Shown here: positions 31,709 through 40,866 of the stretch, one piece after another
Position numbering within the stretch: the first letter of the stretch is position 1
How the letters are laid out: the number at the start of each line of letters is the position of its first letter
NCBI GenBank assembly: GCA_902793605.1
Contig: CADBEB010000028.1
Span: 1-58,779 of the forward strand
Length of the DNA stretch: 58,779 nt
Origin: an uncultured Eubacteriales bacterium
Lineage (GTDB): Bacteria; Bacillota; Clostridia; Christensenellales; Aristaeellaceae
Direction of reading: 5' to 3'
Program-made: the position numbers and the translations under genes
Notes under the pieces: model-generated
The model's database searches: none
What the model saw: the letters and a program-made list of their open reading frames with translations, nothing else
What the model was told of the DNA's origin: nothing

Positions 31709-32191
31709 TTATCTGGCCCCGCACTCGACGCCTTCCAGGTCGCCGGAATTCATCAGCAGCACCGCGACGGTATCGCTGTATCCGGCTGCCTTGATCTTGT
31801 CACGGTCGAACACGATCAGCGTTTGCCCGGTCTTGACTTCGTCGCCTTCCTTCACGAGGCAGGTGAAGCCTTCGCCCTGCATGTTCACCGTGTCAACGCC
31901 TACGTGGATCAGCACCTCCATGCCGTTCGCCTCGATGCAGACCGCGTGCCGGCTGTCCGCCACGGATGAGATTCTGCCGTCAAACGGTGCGACTACCTTG
32001 CCGTCTTTCGGCCGGATGCCGACGCCGTCGCCCAGTACGCCGGATGCGAACGTATCGTCCGGGATATCTTCGCGGGGGATCACGATGCCCTTCACGGGCT
32101 GCAGCACCTGGCCCGCCGCGCAGCGGATCACGCTGACCGTGGGCACCTCAGGCTTGGCCTCCTCAGTGCTTTTCCGGTAGTCCAGGGCCAT
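31709..32191 (-). CDS. PTS glucose-type IIA protein
   Basis: A 160-aa single-domain IIA-Glc (Crr-like). KGIVIPREDIPDDTFASGVL is the family start region, VVAPFDGRISSVADSRHAVC carries the auxiliary H82, and MEVLIHVGVDTVNMQGEGF carries the phosphorylated H96. It accepts phosphate from HPr and passes it to a IIB domain. No IIB or IIC permease is in the window, so the partner is elsewhere, or it acts as a regulator as in enteric bacteria. AAGGAGGG precedes ATG 32191. It is first in the pts operon, behind a promoter with an inverted repeat. Confidence 0.93.
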   Translation of the reverse strand: MALDYRKSTEEAKPEVPTVSVIRCAAGQVLQPVKGIVIPREDIPDDTFASGVLGDGVGIRPKDGKVVAPFDGRISSVADSRHAVCIEANGMEVLIHVGVDTVNMQGEGFTCLVKEGDEVKTGQTLIVFDRDKIKAAGYSDTVAVLLMNSGDLEGVECGAR

Positions 32192-32229
32192 CGGGTCTCC
32201 CTCCTTCTGAATTGTATGGAATTGTTCAA

Positions 32230-32293
32230 ATAGTATCTTTGAAACAGATTTTCCGTCTGCAGATACTATACCGTATTTCCGGCTGTTAGTAAA
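32230..32293 (-). promoter_or_regulatory. pts operon promoter with overlapping inverted repeat
   Basis: Minus strand TTTACT (32293-32288), 17 bp, TATAGT (32270-32265). ATAGTATCT (32230-32238) and AGATACTAT (32261-32269) form a perfect 9-bp inverted repeat; one arm lies on the -10 box and the other in the early leader, so a repressor could loop or block. CAGA/TCTG inside the spacer makes an RNA hairpin also possible. Confidence 0.6.
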
Positions 32294-32321
32294 CGGAAAC
32301 TTTTTGTCATCCCGAATGAAG

Positions 32322-32372
32322 GATCTTCCCTGTTACGTGTCATTCTGAACGCAGTGAAGGCTGTGGAAGATC
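32322..32372. repeat. Palindromic repeat with TCATTCTGAACGCAGTGAAG
   Basis: GATCTTCC (32322-32329) and GGAAGATC (32365-32372) enclose a GTCATTCTGAACGCAGTGAAGG core. This resembles the widely scattered TCATTCTGAGCG-type intergenic repeats of many bacteria. It lies between the amylase-like gene's 3' end and the pts promoter. Confidence 0.4.
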
Positions 32373-32382
32373 GGAATGCCCC

Positions 32383-34227
32383 TCAGAATTTGTGGCAGAG
32401 CCAGCGGAACCCGCCGGCCGGCACCTTCACCGCCCCGGCGTCGCTGACCGTACCGTCTATCAGGTCGGTATACTCCTTCTCGTCCCGCAGCCAGGCTGTC
32501 GCGTCCTCCGCGCCGAAGTTGAACAGGGCCAGGATCTGCTCCTTCCGGTAGTACCGGCCGATCCCCAGGATGTGGTTGTTGCCGGTGTCCAGGATCCAGG
32601 TATCCGCCTCAGTGTCGAAAGCGGCATGCTCCGCCCGCCGTGCTTCAAGTTCCCCGATCGCGGTGAACACCCTGCCTTCCGGAGTATCCTGTTGCGTCCG
32701 CAGCAGCGCCTTGTTCCAGTCCATGTCACCGCGGTGCAGCCAGCGGCTGTCCTCCCGCTTCAGCGGATCATCGTGATAGGTCTTGTCGTTTTCCTGGGCG
32801 ATCTCGTCCCCGCTGTACAGCACGGGCACCCCGCTCAGCGTGAATATGAATGCGTGCAGCATGATATCCAGCCGGATCGCTTCCTCCATCGCCAGGGCAT
32901 CCCCGCTCTCCCGCGCAGCCTCAATACCGCACAGGGAAGCCGTAGTCCCGCACAGACGCGCGTCCCCCAGGCGCGGATCGTCGTTGTAGAGTTCGCCCCG
33001 TGCCGGGCTGTCCGGCCATTTGCCGGTCAGATAATCGTTCAGGAATCGCTTGTGCGGGATCTCCAACTGGCAGAACTGTCCCAGGTAACCGTAGTCAAGC
33101 CCCCAGCCGATGTCATCGTGGCAACGCAGGTAGTTGAGGAACGTGTATTCCTTCGGCAGTGAGAACACCTGCCGGAGCTGATGGACCAGCAGCCGCACAT
33201 CCCGCGTGGCCACCGTGTGCCAGATCGTGGCCATCGTCGTCACATTGTACAGCAAGTGGCATTCCGGCTTTTCCACCGTGCCGAAGTAGGGCACTACCTT
33301 GCTCGGTTCCATGACCACCTCGCCCAGCAGCAACGTGCCGGGGCAGACGATTTCGCACACGATGCGCATCATCCGCACCAGCGTATGCACCTGCAGCAGG
33401 TTCCGGCAGGTTGTCCCGAGCGCTTTCCAGATATAGGGCACAGCGTCCAGGCGGATGACGTCGACCCCGTGGTTGCACAGGAACAGCATGTTCTCCGTCA
33501 TGTCGTTGAACACGGTGGGATTGGCGTAGTTCAGGTCCCACTGGTAGGGATAGAAGGTGGTCATGACCACCTTGCGCGCTTCCTCGCACCAGGTAAAGTT
33601 CCCCGGCGCCGTCGTCGGGAATACCTGAGGCACTGTCTGCTCATAGGCGTTGGGGATCGTCCAGTCGTCGTAGAAGAAATAGCGATGCTGATATTCCTTC
33701 TCCCCGGCTCTGGCCCGGCGGGCCCATTCATGGTCCTCACTCGTGTGGTTCATCACGAAGTCCAGGCACACCGCGATGCCCCGTTCGTGGCAGGCGTCCG
33801 CCAGCTCCGCCAGGTCTTCCATCGTGCCCAGCTCCGGCTGGACCTTCCGGAAATCGCTTACCGCGTAGCCGCCGTCGCTGCGGCCTTCCGGACTTTCCAG
33901 CAGCGGCATCAGGTGCAGGTAGTTGACCCCGCTCTCCGCGACATAGTCCAGCTTGTTCTTCACGCCCTTCAAGGTCCCCGCGAATGCTTTCACGTACATC
34001 AGCATGCCGACCAGTTCGTGGCCCTTGTACCAGTCCGGACATTCCTCCCGCGCCCGGTCCATCATCTTCAGCTTCTCCGGCCGTTCCTCCCACATGCGGT
34101 ACAGCATCTCCGTGAAGTAGTCGTAAGCCTTCAGGTCATTGTGATACAGTTCGCAGTACAGCCATTTTAGTTCGTTCGCGTGCCTGCGGAAACGGACGGA
34201 ATACTCTTTTTCCTTCTTTGCTTTCAC
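32383..34227 (-). CDS. Amylosucrase-like GH13 glycosidase
   Basis: A 614-aa cytoplasmic GH13 enzyme. Helical N-terminus (1-75) is as in amylosucrase. Conserved regions: GGYAVSDFRKVQPELGT, LDFVMNHTSEDHEW, nucleophile D261 in GVDVIRLDAVPYIWK, acid/base E303 in LLLGEVVMEPSK, and D371 in RCHDDIGWGLD. The IWKALGTTCRN block is typical of the amylosucrase branch (GH13_4). C-terminal beta domain about 520-614. It would cleave or transglycosylate sucrose, or act on a related glucoside. It has no signal peptide. Neighbouring pts genes suggest sugar use. Length is close to Neisseria amylosucrase. Confidence 0.9.
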   Translation of the reverse strand: MKAKKEKEYSVRFRRHANELKWLYCELYHNDLKAYDYFTEMLYRMWEERPEKLKMMDRAREECPDWYKGHELVGMLMYVKAFAGTLKGVKNKLDYVAESGVNYLHLMPLLESPEGRSDGGYAVSDFRKVQPELGTMEDLAELADACHERGIAVCLDFVMNHTSEDHEWARRARAGEKEYQHRYFFYDDWTIPNAYEQTVPQVFPTTAPGNFTWCEEARKVVMTTFYPYQWDLNYANPTVFNDMTENMLFLCNHGVDVIRLDAVPYIWKALGTTCRNLLQVHTLVRMMRIVCEIVCPGTLLLGEVVMEPSKVVPYFGTVEKPECHLLYNVTTMATIWHTVATRDVRLLVHQLRQVFSLPKEYTFLNYLRCHDDIGWGLDYGYLGQFCQLEIPHKRFLNDYLTGKWPDSPARGELYNDDPRLGDARLCGTTASLCGIEAARESGDALAMEEAIRLDIMLHAFIFTLSGVPVLYSGDEIAQENDKTYHDDPLKREDSRWLHRGDMDWNKALLRTQQDTPEGRVFTAIGELEARRAEHAAFDTEADTWILDTGNNHILGIGRYYRKEQILALFNFGAEDATAWLRDEKEYTDLIDGTVSDAGAVKVPAGGFRWLCHKF

Positions 34228-34357
34228 GATAATCGTTCCTCCTGCTCGTCAGTCCGGAAAAGGATGTGTGCATGACCGGTCAGCCGGTATGTTTTTATAT
34301 CATACGTTCACTCTGTCGTTCTGATTGTATCATGACTGGTCCGTTCCCCGCAAGAAT

Positions 34358-35248
34358 TCATTCCTTTTCCCCGATCTCATCGACGATCTCCATCACCCGG
34401 CCGGTCCACTGGATCTCCGGACCGTCTATCCGGTGTTCCCCGTAGGTCTTCGTCTTTCTGTTGACCCTCACGACATAATCATTGTCGATATGAAGCGTTT
34501 GCTCATACTGTTCGTTCATTTTCTTTTCGATCTGCTCCCGGATCGCTGTCATCGCACCTGATTTCCTTTTCATCCCGGTGACCACACCGCTTACGTATGT
34601 ATGATGCCGCCGGAAATAATGCAGCATGCTCTCATAGGAAACATACCGCGATGTATAGACCCAGATGTCGTATCCGCGTCTCTTCAGGTCGTTAAACAGG
34701 GCAGGAATGCCCAGCCGCATCGGTTCATTGATGATCCTGCCGAATGCAAAACGCAGCGGCTTCTCACTCAACTCGTTAAACTCCGCCCGGAACACGACCT
34801 CATCCAGGTCCAGCACAACGCGCCGGTTATTCTTTGAACGTCTGAGCATCTCGTAAATATCCTTCTGCTGCGTCAGGTTGACGATCTCAGCATGGATTTT
34901 CGGCAGTCCCGTCTTGATGGCTGCCGCCCAGCGATGGTGGCCGTTCAGCAGGAGATACCCGTCCGGGGTAATCCTCTCCACCATCACCGGATCTTCGAAA
35001 AAAAGTTTTTCGCCGTGTTGTCTTTTCTCGTTTCCGATCGTTTGCACATAATCTGAAACGATCCCGTAGTTCGGGCCGATCGCCGGATCGCAGAATTCGT
35101 CGCCCGGGTTGGGGTGGATCTCAGAGCATTTCAGGTATCTCTTGAATTTCCGGCGCAGGAAAGAGGATCGGACCGGCGTATAGTTTCCCTTGATCCTGCT
35201 GACTTCTTTTTCCAGGAAGAGATCAAATTCTCCCTTTGATGCACTCAT
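34358..35248 (-). CDS. ParB-like/HAD-like two-domain protein
   Basis: A 296-aa protein with two parts. Residues about 38-135 look like a ParB/Srx nuclease fold: EIHPNPGDEFCDPAIGPN, then GYLLLNGHHRWAAAIKTGLP (the GHHR motif). Residues about 143-265 resemble a HAD-type fold: RRVVLDLDEVVFRAEF (D-x-D-x-V), later IWVYTSRYVSYESML and a late LHIDNDY. The two activities suggest an NTP-dependent or phosphate-handling enzyme; no similar characterised protein comes to mind. Charged N-terminus (KEVSRIKGNYTPVRSSFLRR). It stands alone between the opp operon and the amylase-like gene. ATG 35248 has AAGGAGGAC. Confidence 0.75.
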   Translation of the reverse strand: MSASKGEFDLFLEKEVSRIKGNYTPVRSSFLRRKFKRYLKCSEIHPNPGDEFCDPAIGPNYGIVSDYVQTIGNEKRQHGEKLFFEDPVMVERITPDGYLLLNGHHRWAAAIKTGLPKIHAEIVNLTQQKDIYEMLRRSKNNRRVVLDLDEVVFRAEFNELSEKPLRFAFGRIINEPMRLGIPALFNDLKRRGYDIWVYTSRYVSYESMLHYFRRHHTYVSGVVTGMKRKSGAMTAIREQIEKKMNEQYEQTLHIDNDYVVRVNRKTKTYGEHRIDGPEIQWTGRVMEIVDEIGEKE

Positions 35249-35323
35249 CCGTTTCGTCCTCCTTCAAGCTGGTCTGATTTTCGCCCGGGTCATCCGTTTT
35301 CCGCCCTGCAAACCGTTTCGGGA

Positions 35324-36283
35324 TCACCATTTTCCTGCGCAATGGCAGGCGGCCCGCACCCCGTCCTCCTCCTGCAGCGCCGGTTCCTCCTCCGCGCAGC
35401 GCTCCGTCGCATAGGGGCACCGGGTGCGGAACCGGCATCCGGACGGCGGATCCGCCGGGCTCGGCGCCTCGCCCTTCAGCAGATGGATTTGCTTCCCGCG
35501 TGCCGCGGGATCCGGCACCGGCACCGCGTCCAGCAGGAAGCGGGTATAGGGATGTCTCGGATGTTCATAAACTTCTTCCGTCGGGCCGATTTCGCAGATC
35601 TTCCCAAGAAACATGACGCATACGCGGTCCGCGAGATAGCGTACCACGGAGAGATCATGGCTGATGAACAGATAGGTCAGATCCCGGGTTTCCTTCAGTT
35701 CCTTCAGCAGGTTCAGAATCTGGTTCTGGACGGAGACATCCAGTGCCGAGACCGGCTCGTCACAGACGATGAACGACGGATTCGCCGCGATTGCCCGGGC
35801 AATCCCGATCCGCTGCCGCTGCCCGCCGGAAAACTGGTGCGGATAGCGGTGAAGGAATTCCTCCGGCACGCCCACGGCCCGCAGCAGCTCCCGTACCCGT
35901 TCCGTCACTTCCTCCCGGCTCCCGTAAAGCTTCCAGGTCTCGATGGGTTCCGCAACCAGGTCCCGCACCGTCATCCGTGGATCCAGCGACGCATAGGGAT
36001 CCTGAAACACCAGCTGCATTTCCTTCCGCAGCGGCTTGAACTCGCTGTCCTTCATCCGCGTAACGGACTGCCCGCGGAACAGCACCTCGCCGGACGTCGG
36101 CTGAAGCGTTCGGATCAGGAGCCTGCCGAGTGTGCTCTTTCCGCAGCCTGACTCCCCGACCAGTCCCAGCGTTTCACCCTTCCGGATCTGCAGGCTGACG
36201 CCGGATACGGCGTGAACGGTTTTCTTTCCGGCCGCCGGGAACTCTTTTGTCAGTTCCCGCGCTTCCAGCAGGTATTCGCTCAT
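35324..36283 (-). CDS. oppF: Oligopeptide ABC transporter ATPase OppF-type
   Basis: A 319-aa ATPase. Walker [18 protein letters not shown]-loop [15 protein letters not shown], signature [14 protein letters not shown], Walker [16 protein letters not shown], and the C-terminal oligopeptide-binding tail ([15 protein letters not shown]) with Cys residues usual for OppF/DppF. It hydrolyses ATP with OppD to import peptides. It ends the five-part operon minus a binding protein; its start overlaps oppD's stop by 4 bp. Confidence 0.95.
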   Translation of the reverse strand: MSEYLLEARELTKEFPAAGKKTVHAVSGVSLQIRKGETLGLVGESGCGKSTLGRLLIRTLQPTSGEVLFRGQSVTRMKDSEFKPLRKEMQLVFQDPYASLDPRMTVRDLVAEPIETWKLYGSREEVTERVRELLRAVGVPEEFLHRYPHQFSGGQRQRIGIARAIAANPSFIVCDEPVSALDVSVQNQILNLLKELKETRDLTYLFISHDLSVVRYLADRVCVMFLGKICEIGPTEEVYEHPRHPYTRFLLDAVPVPDPAARGKQIHLLKGEAPSPADPPSGCRFRTRCPYATERCAEEEPALQEEDGVRAACHCAGKW

Positions 36284-37260
36284 TCAGCGTCCTCCTTCTC
36301 CGTCAGGAAACAGCGGACCCTGTGGTCCGGCTCCGTTTCCAGCAGCTCCGGCATGTTCTTTTCACAGTTCGCGCCGCACTGCCCGCAGCGCAGTGAAAAG
36401 CTGCAGCCTGCCGGCAGCCGAAACAGGTTCGGCACCACGCCGGGGATGGTCTCCAGCGTTGCGCTTCCTTCCCGCAGGGAGTTCACGGACCGGAACAGGC
36501 CCCGGGTATAGGGGTGCGTCGGACGGCCGAAGAGCACTTCGGTCGCCGCCTGTTCCACGATACGTCCGGCATACATGACGTAGACATAATCACACACCCG
36601 CGCAATCACGCCCAGGTTATGGCTGATGATCAGCACGCTGGTCCCGGCGTCCCGCAGGTGTTCCAGCAGGTTCAGGATCTGTGCCTCCACGGTCACGTCC
36701 AGCGCCGTCGTCGGTTCGTCAGCGATCAGCAGCTTGGGTTTGCACACCATGGCCATCGCGATCATCACGCGCTGGCGCAGTCCGCCGGACAGTTGGTGCG
36801 GATAGCAGTGGTAGCGGGTCTCCGCCTCCGGGATCTCCACCTCCCGGAACATGGCGAGCGTTTTTTCCTTCGCTTCTTCCCGGCTGCATTCCGTGTGCAG
36901 GCGGATCGTTTCCTCCACCTGTTTCCCGACCTTAATCACCGGGTTCAGGCTGGTCATCGGTTCCTGGAAGATCATGGAGATCTCGGATCCCCGCAGTTTC
37001 CGGCGTTCCTTCTCCGGCAGCGCCGTAATCTCCCTTCCGCATAGCCGGACCGTTCCTCCGTCCACCTTCCCGGAGTACGGGAGCAGCCCCATCACGGCGC
37101 GGGCGGTCATGCTCTTCCCGCAGCCCGATTCGCCGACGATCCCTACGATACTGCCTGCCAGCACGTCCAGGGACACGTCGTTCACCGGACGGACTTCTCT
37201 CCGGTCCGTCCGGATCGTGACGTTCAGGTTGCGGACTTCCAGCGTTCTGTCGTTCATCAT
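36280..37260 (-). CDS. oppD: Oligopeptide ABC transporter ATPase OppD-type
   Basis: A 326-aa ATPase. Walker [21 protein letters not shown]-loop [13 protein letters not shown], signature [14 protein letters not shown], Walker [17 protein letters not shown], and a Cys-rich tail ([12 protein letters not shown]) as in OppD. Two ATG codons lie at the start (37260 and 37257). It is 9 bp downstream of oppC. Confidence 0.95.
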   Translation of the reverse strand: MMNDRTLEVRNLNVTIRTDRREVRPVNDVSLDVLAGSIVGIVGESGCGKSMTARAVMGLLPYSGKVDGGTVRLCGREITALPEKERRKLRGSEISMIFQEPMTSLNPVIKVGKQVEETIRLHTECSREEAKEKTLAMFREVEIPEAETRYHCYPHQLSGGLRQRVMIAMAMVCKPKLLIADEPTTALDVTVEAQILNLLEHLRDAGTSVLIISHNLGVIARVCDYVYVMYAGRIVEQAATEVLFGRPTHPYTRGLFRSVNSLREGSATLETIPGVVPNLFRLPAGCSFSLRCGQCGANCEKNMPELLETEPDHRVRCFLTEKEDAE

Positions 37261-37269
37261 CGGCTCCTG

Positions 37270-38187
37270 TCACTGTTTCTGCATCCGGGGATCCAGCACG
37301 TCCAGCAGTCCGTTCCCCAGGAAGTTAAAGGCCAGCATAGTCAGCATGATCGCCGCGCCCGGTGCAAAGCACAGCCACGGCGTGTTGTACAGGTACTGCC
37401 GCCCGGTGTTGATCATCAGGCCCCAGGACGCGTTCGGCGGCTGGATACCGAGGCCCAGGAAACTCAGGCTGCTCTCCGTCAGGATCGATGCCGGGATGTT
37501 CAGTGTGAACAGCACCAGCAGCGTCGGGAGACAATTCGGCAGGATATGCCGCCGCATGATCCGGTTGCGGGATACGCCGATGATCTGCGCGGCTTCCACG
37601 AACTCGCTGCTTCTCAGTTTCAGCGTCTGTGCCCGGACCACCCGGGCCACATTGGCCCAGTTGACCAGTGTCAGCGTCAGGAAGACGTTCAGGATCCCTC
37701 CGCCCAGGGCGTACATGATCACCATCGCGAGCAGCATCGACGGGAACGCCAGCATCACGTCCGCGATCCGCATGATCACCGCATCGGCAATCCCGCCCCG
37801 GTATCCGGCGATCGCGCCGAGGACCGCGCCCAGGATCAGGCTCAGCAGCGCCGGCACCACACCGATCAGCAGTGAAACGCGTGCGCCGAAGAGCAGCCGC
37901 GTGAGGACATCCCGCCCGCCTTCATCCGTGCCCAGCAGGTGCTCCGTCGACGGAGCCGAAAGGCGGTGCAGCAGGTCCATCCCGTTCTCTTCGTAAGGCG
38001 TCAGCAGCGGCGCCAGTGCGGCCGCCAGGACCATCAGGATGATCACGAAAAAGGAGATCACGGCCGTCTTGTTCTCCCGGGCCATGCGGCGCATCAGGTC
38101 CCCGAAGCGTTCCTCTTCGCCGATCTGGCTCTGCAGCCGGAGGTCGGCCGCCTGCTCGGTCCGTTTCTGTTTCGTCCGCAGCATCAC
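37270..38187 (-). CDS. oppC: Oligopeptide ABC transporter permease OppC-type
   Basis: A 305-aa integral membrane protein. A cytoplasmic N-terminus of about 40 residues is followed by a first helix (TAVISFFVIILMVLAAALAP), a periplasmic loop (HLLGTDEGGRDVLTRLLFGAR, the OppC mark), then the EAA-type coupling motif EAAQIIGVSRNRIMRRHILPN and five more helices. It forms the channel with OppB. Only 1 bp separates it from oppB. Confidence 0.95.
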   Translation of the reverse strand: MMLRTKQKRTEQAADLRLQSQIGEEERFGDLMRRMARENKTAVISFFVIILMVLAAALAPLLTPYEENGMDLLHRLSAPSTEHLLGTDEGGRDVLTRLLFGARVSLLIGVVPALLSLILGAVLGAIAGYRGGIADAVIMRIADVMLAFPSMLLAMVIMYALGGGILNVFLTLTLVNWANVARVVRAQTLKLRSSEFVEAAQIIGVSRNRIMRRHILPNCLPTLLVLFTLNIPASILTESSLSFLGLGIQPPNASWGLMINTGRQYLYNTPWLCFAPGAAIMLTMLAFNFLGNGLLDVLDPRMQKQ

Positions 38188-38188
38188 C

Positions 38189-39112
38189 TCAGCCCTCCTT
38201 CCGGATCCGGGGATCCAGTACGGAATACAGGCTGTCCGCCAGCAGGCTGCCGAGGATCACGACCGTAGTAGCCAGCAGGGCCGTTCCCTGCAGGAGAGGG
38301 ATATCCCGGCCGGAGATCGCCTGCACCATCAGGCGTCCGATCCCGTTGATGGAGAAGACCGTCTCCGTGATCACGGCGCCGGACAGCAAGCCGGAAAACT
38401 GAACCGTCATCATCGTCAGCACCGGCAGCATGGCGTTGCGGAACGCGTGATGTATCAGCACGCCGAGAGGGCCCCTGCCCTTCGCCCGGGCAGTGTCGAT
38501 ATAGTCTTCCTGCAAGGTCTCCAGCAGCGTAGTCCGGGTCATCTGGGCCACTTGCCCGGCGGAATTCCAGCCCAGTGCGATCGCAGGCAGGATAAAGCCC
38601 GCCCAGCTGTCCGTGCCGGAGATCGGCACCCATTTCAGCTGGAAGGCAAAGATATACTGCAGGAACATCGCTGCCATGAACACCGGCAGCGAGATCCCCA
38701 GCAGGGAAAAGCCCATGAACAGGCGGTCCGGCAGCCGGTTCTTCTTCATCGCGGAGCAAATGCCGCAGGCGATGCCGACGATCCAGGCAAACAGCGCGGC
38801 GAACACCGCCAGGATCAGCGTGTTGACAAACGCGCTGCCCATCAGCTGCGATACCGGTTTCCCCAGGGAATAGCTGGTCCCGAAGTCTCCCCGCACCGCC
38901 GATGAGATATAACGGAAGAATTGGATATATAACGGCTGATCCAGGCCCAACTCGGCGGTCATGCGCGCCACCGTAGCGGCGTCCGCATGCTCGCCCATCA
39001 TGGTCTCGATCGGATTGCCGGGTACGATCCGCAGCATCACAAAGATCAGCAGCGTAACCCCTGCCAGAACGATCACTGCCTGCAGCAGCCGCTGTGTCAG
39101 GTTTTTCCGCAT
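38189..39112 (-). CDS. oppB: Oligopeptide ABC transporter permease OppB-type
   Basis: A 307-aa membrane protein. Six helices, beginning LLQAVIVLAGVTLLIFVMLR followed by PGNPIETMMGEHA (the OppB start pattern). The EAA-type loop is LLETLQEDYIDTARAKGRGPL. First gene of the operon, with a strong promoter 50 bp upstream. No substrate-binding protein precedes it, so the binding partner must be elsewhere. Confidence 0.95.
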   Translation of the reverse strand: MRKNLTQRLLQAVIVLAGVTLLIFVMLRIVPGNPIETMMGEHADAATVARMTAELGLDQPLYIQFFRYISSAVRGDFGTSYSLGKPVSQLMGSAFVNTLILAVFAALFAWIVGIACGICSAMKKNRLPDRLFMGFSLLGISLPVFMAAMFLQYIFAFQLKWVPISGTDSWAGFILPAIALGWNSAGQVAQMTRTTLLETLQEDYIDTARAKGRGPLGVLIHHAFRNAMLPVLTMMTVQFSGLLSGAVITETVFSINGIGRLMVQAISGRDIPLLQGTALLATTVVILGSLLADSLYSVLDPRIRKEG

Positions 39113-39160
39113 CGGTAGGTCAGGCCGTCCTTCCTTTTTCTTTTGATTTCTGATGATACT

Positions 39161-39189
39161 ATTATAGTCGGATTCTTTTCCCTTGGCAA
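39161..39189 (-). promoter_or_regulatory. Promoter of the opp operon
   Basis: Minus strand TTGCCA (39189-39184), 17 bp, TATAAT (39166-39161). Close to consensus and correctly placed before oppB. Confidence 0.75.
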
Positions 39190-39334
39190 TTCGCAGTTTA
39201 TACCTGGTCTGCCGTCTGCATTTCCTGCGTATTTCAGGTCGGATCGGAACCTTCGTTCTTGTACCGCCTCGTCCGGAGTGAAAAGATGAAAAAACTGGAA
39301 AGCATGATCATGAGGTGAGTATAGGAAGCAATAT

Positions 39335-39484
39335 GTGATAGGAAACGGCGCCATCGCGCTCGGAGCTCTTTCCGCGGGAATCAGCCTGGTGGCGGGTTAT
39401 CCGGGAACGCCGTCCTCGGAGATCATCGATCCGAAGACGGGCAAAGTGCTTCCGGACGGAGAAGAAGACCCGGCGCATATTTGA
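39335..39484 (+). pseudogene. Fragment of indolepyruvate ferredoxin oxidoreductase alpha subunit
   Basis: A 49-codon frame, [20 protein letters not shown] and [11 protein letters not shown], matches the highly conserved N-terminus of IorA ([28 protein letters not shown]). It then changes to unrelated [18 protein letters not shown] and stops. No further iorA or iorB sequence is present. It is a relic of a lost oxidoreductase gene, or of an insertion scar between the opp and MATE units. Confidence 0.65.
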
Positions 39485-39508
39485 CCACAGAAGTGAGTTA
39501 AACGAGGC

Positions 39509-40855
39509 TTATCCGCCCTGTTTCCGGAAACACAGTCGGTACAGTTCCAGAGCCAGCACGGCGCTGAGGACATCCGCCGCACACTGGCTGACCAGGATAC
39601 CCTTGTATCCGGCGATGCGGACCGCAATGAACAGCACCGCGATGAACAGGATCCCCTGCCGGCTCAGCGACAGCGCCATCGCCGGCGCCGCCTTTCCGGA
39701 AGCCTGGAACAGACAGGTCAGCAGCATCACGATCCCGCCGAACGCGCTGCCGGCTACCTGCCAGCGGAGCATCGGCACGCTGTCTGCGGCCAGCGAGGCG
39801 TCCGGTGTGATTATCGATACCAGCGGTTTCGCCGCGATTACGACCACTGCTGTCATCACCAGCGCCAGGCTGCTCACAAAGCACAGACAGAAGCGCAGCA
39901 GCTGCTTCCGCTTCTCCGTCTGGCCGCTGCCGATCAGGAACCCGAACAGCGGAACCCCGCCGAACGAGAATCCGACCAGTACCATATTCACGATCATCGC
40001 GATCCGCAGCACGATCCCCATCGCGGCGATCTTTTCGTCCCCGTAAGGCAGCAGCTGCTGGTTGATCAGCACCACACACAGGCTGGATGCCAGGTTGGTC
40101 ACGGCGGCTGTGATGCCGATCCCGAGAATATCCTTCACCTGGACTCCTGTCACGCGCAGTCGTGGCGCGACGGACAGGTACGCGCTCTTCCGGAGCACGA
40201 TCAGCAGCAGGAACGCGTCGCTGCACAGGTAGCCGATCACCGTCGCCGCCGCGGCGCCTGCCGCGCCCATCGACGGGATCATCAGCGGATCCAGGATCAC
40301 GTTGACCACCGAACCGATCACCGTTCCGGCCATGGAAAGGCCGGCCATCCCTTCACACCGCAACAGGTTCATATGGATGAAATTGGCCACGATCAGCGGA
40401 GCGCCGGCCAGCAGTACGGTTGCATATTCCGCGGCGTAAGGCAGCGTATCGGAGCTTGCCCCGAGCGCGCCGAGCAGCGGATCCCTGAACAGGAGCATCC
40501 CCCCGCCGACAACTGTGCCGGTCAGCAGCGCGATATAGAAGCAGAACGAGCTGATGTGTCTCACCGTTTCTGTTTCTTTCCGCCCGAGCAGCCGGGAGAT
40601 CAGCGAGCTTCCGCCCTGTCCGAAGATATTGCCGAAGGCCATCAGGACCGTGAACAGCGGCGCGCAGACGGAAACGCCTGCGACCAGCAGCGCATTGCCT
40701 GTCTGCGCAATGAAGTAGGTATCCGCCAGGCTGTAGATGATCGTGATGATCGATCCCACCACGACCGGCAGCGCCAGATGGAAATATGTCCTGACAATGT
40801 GTTCCGTGTCCAGGGCGCCCTGCAGCTTCTCCCTGCCCTCTTCCATCGGTTTCAT
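39509..40855 (-). CDS. MATE-family multidrug/Na+ efflux protein
   Basis: A 448-aa membrane protein with 12 predicted helices in two halves. The start VRTYFHLALPVVVGSIITIIYS and LADTYFIAQTGNALLVAGVS are classic for the DinF/NorM-like MATE group, followed by AFGNIFGQGGSSLISRLLGR. MATE proteins export cations and drugs with Na+ or H+. ATG 40855 follows the CapA-like gene's operon direction; GAAGG lies upstream at short spacing. It is 11 bp downstream of capA-like, so co-transcribed. Confidence 0.92.
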   Translation of the reverse strand: MKPMEEGREKLQGALDTEHIVRTYFHLALPVVVGSIITIIYSLADTYFIAQTGNALLVAGVSVCAPLFTVLMAFGNIFGQGGSSLISRLLGRKETETVRHISSFCFYIALLTGTVVGGGMLLFRDPLLGALGASSDTLPYAAEYATVLLAGAPLIVANFIHMNLLRCEGMAGLSMAGTVIGSVVNVILDPLMIPSMGAAGAAAATVIGYLCSDAFLLLIVLRKSAYLSVAPRLRVTGVQVKDILGIGITAAVTNLASSLCVVLINQQLLPYGDEKIAAMGIVLRIAMIVNMVLVGFSFGGVPLFGFLIGSGQTEKRKQLLRFCLCFVSSLALVMTAVVVIAAKPLVSIITPDASLAADSVPMLRWQVAGSAFGGIVMLLTCLFQASGKAAPAMALSLSRQGILFIAVLFIAVRIAGYKGILVSQCAADVLSAVLALELYRLCFRKQGG

Positions 40856-40866
40856 CCTTCCCGGTC

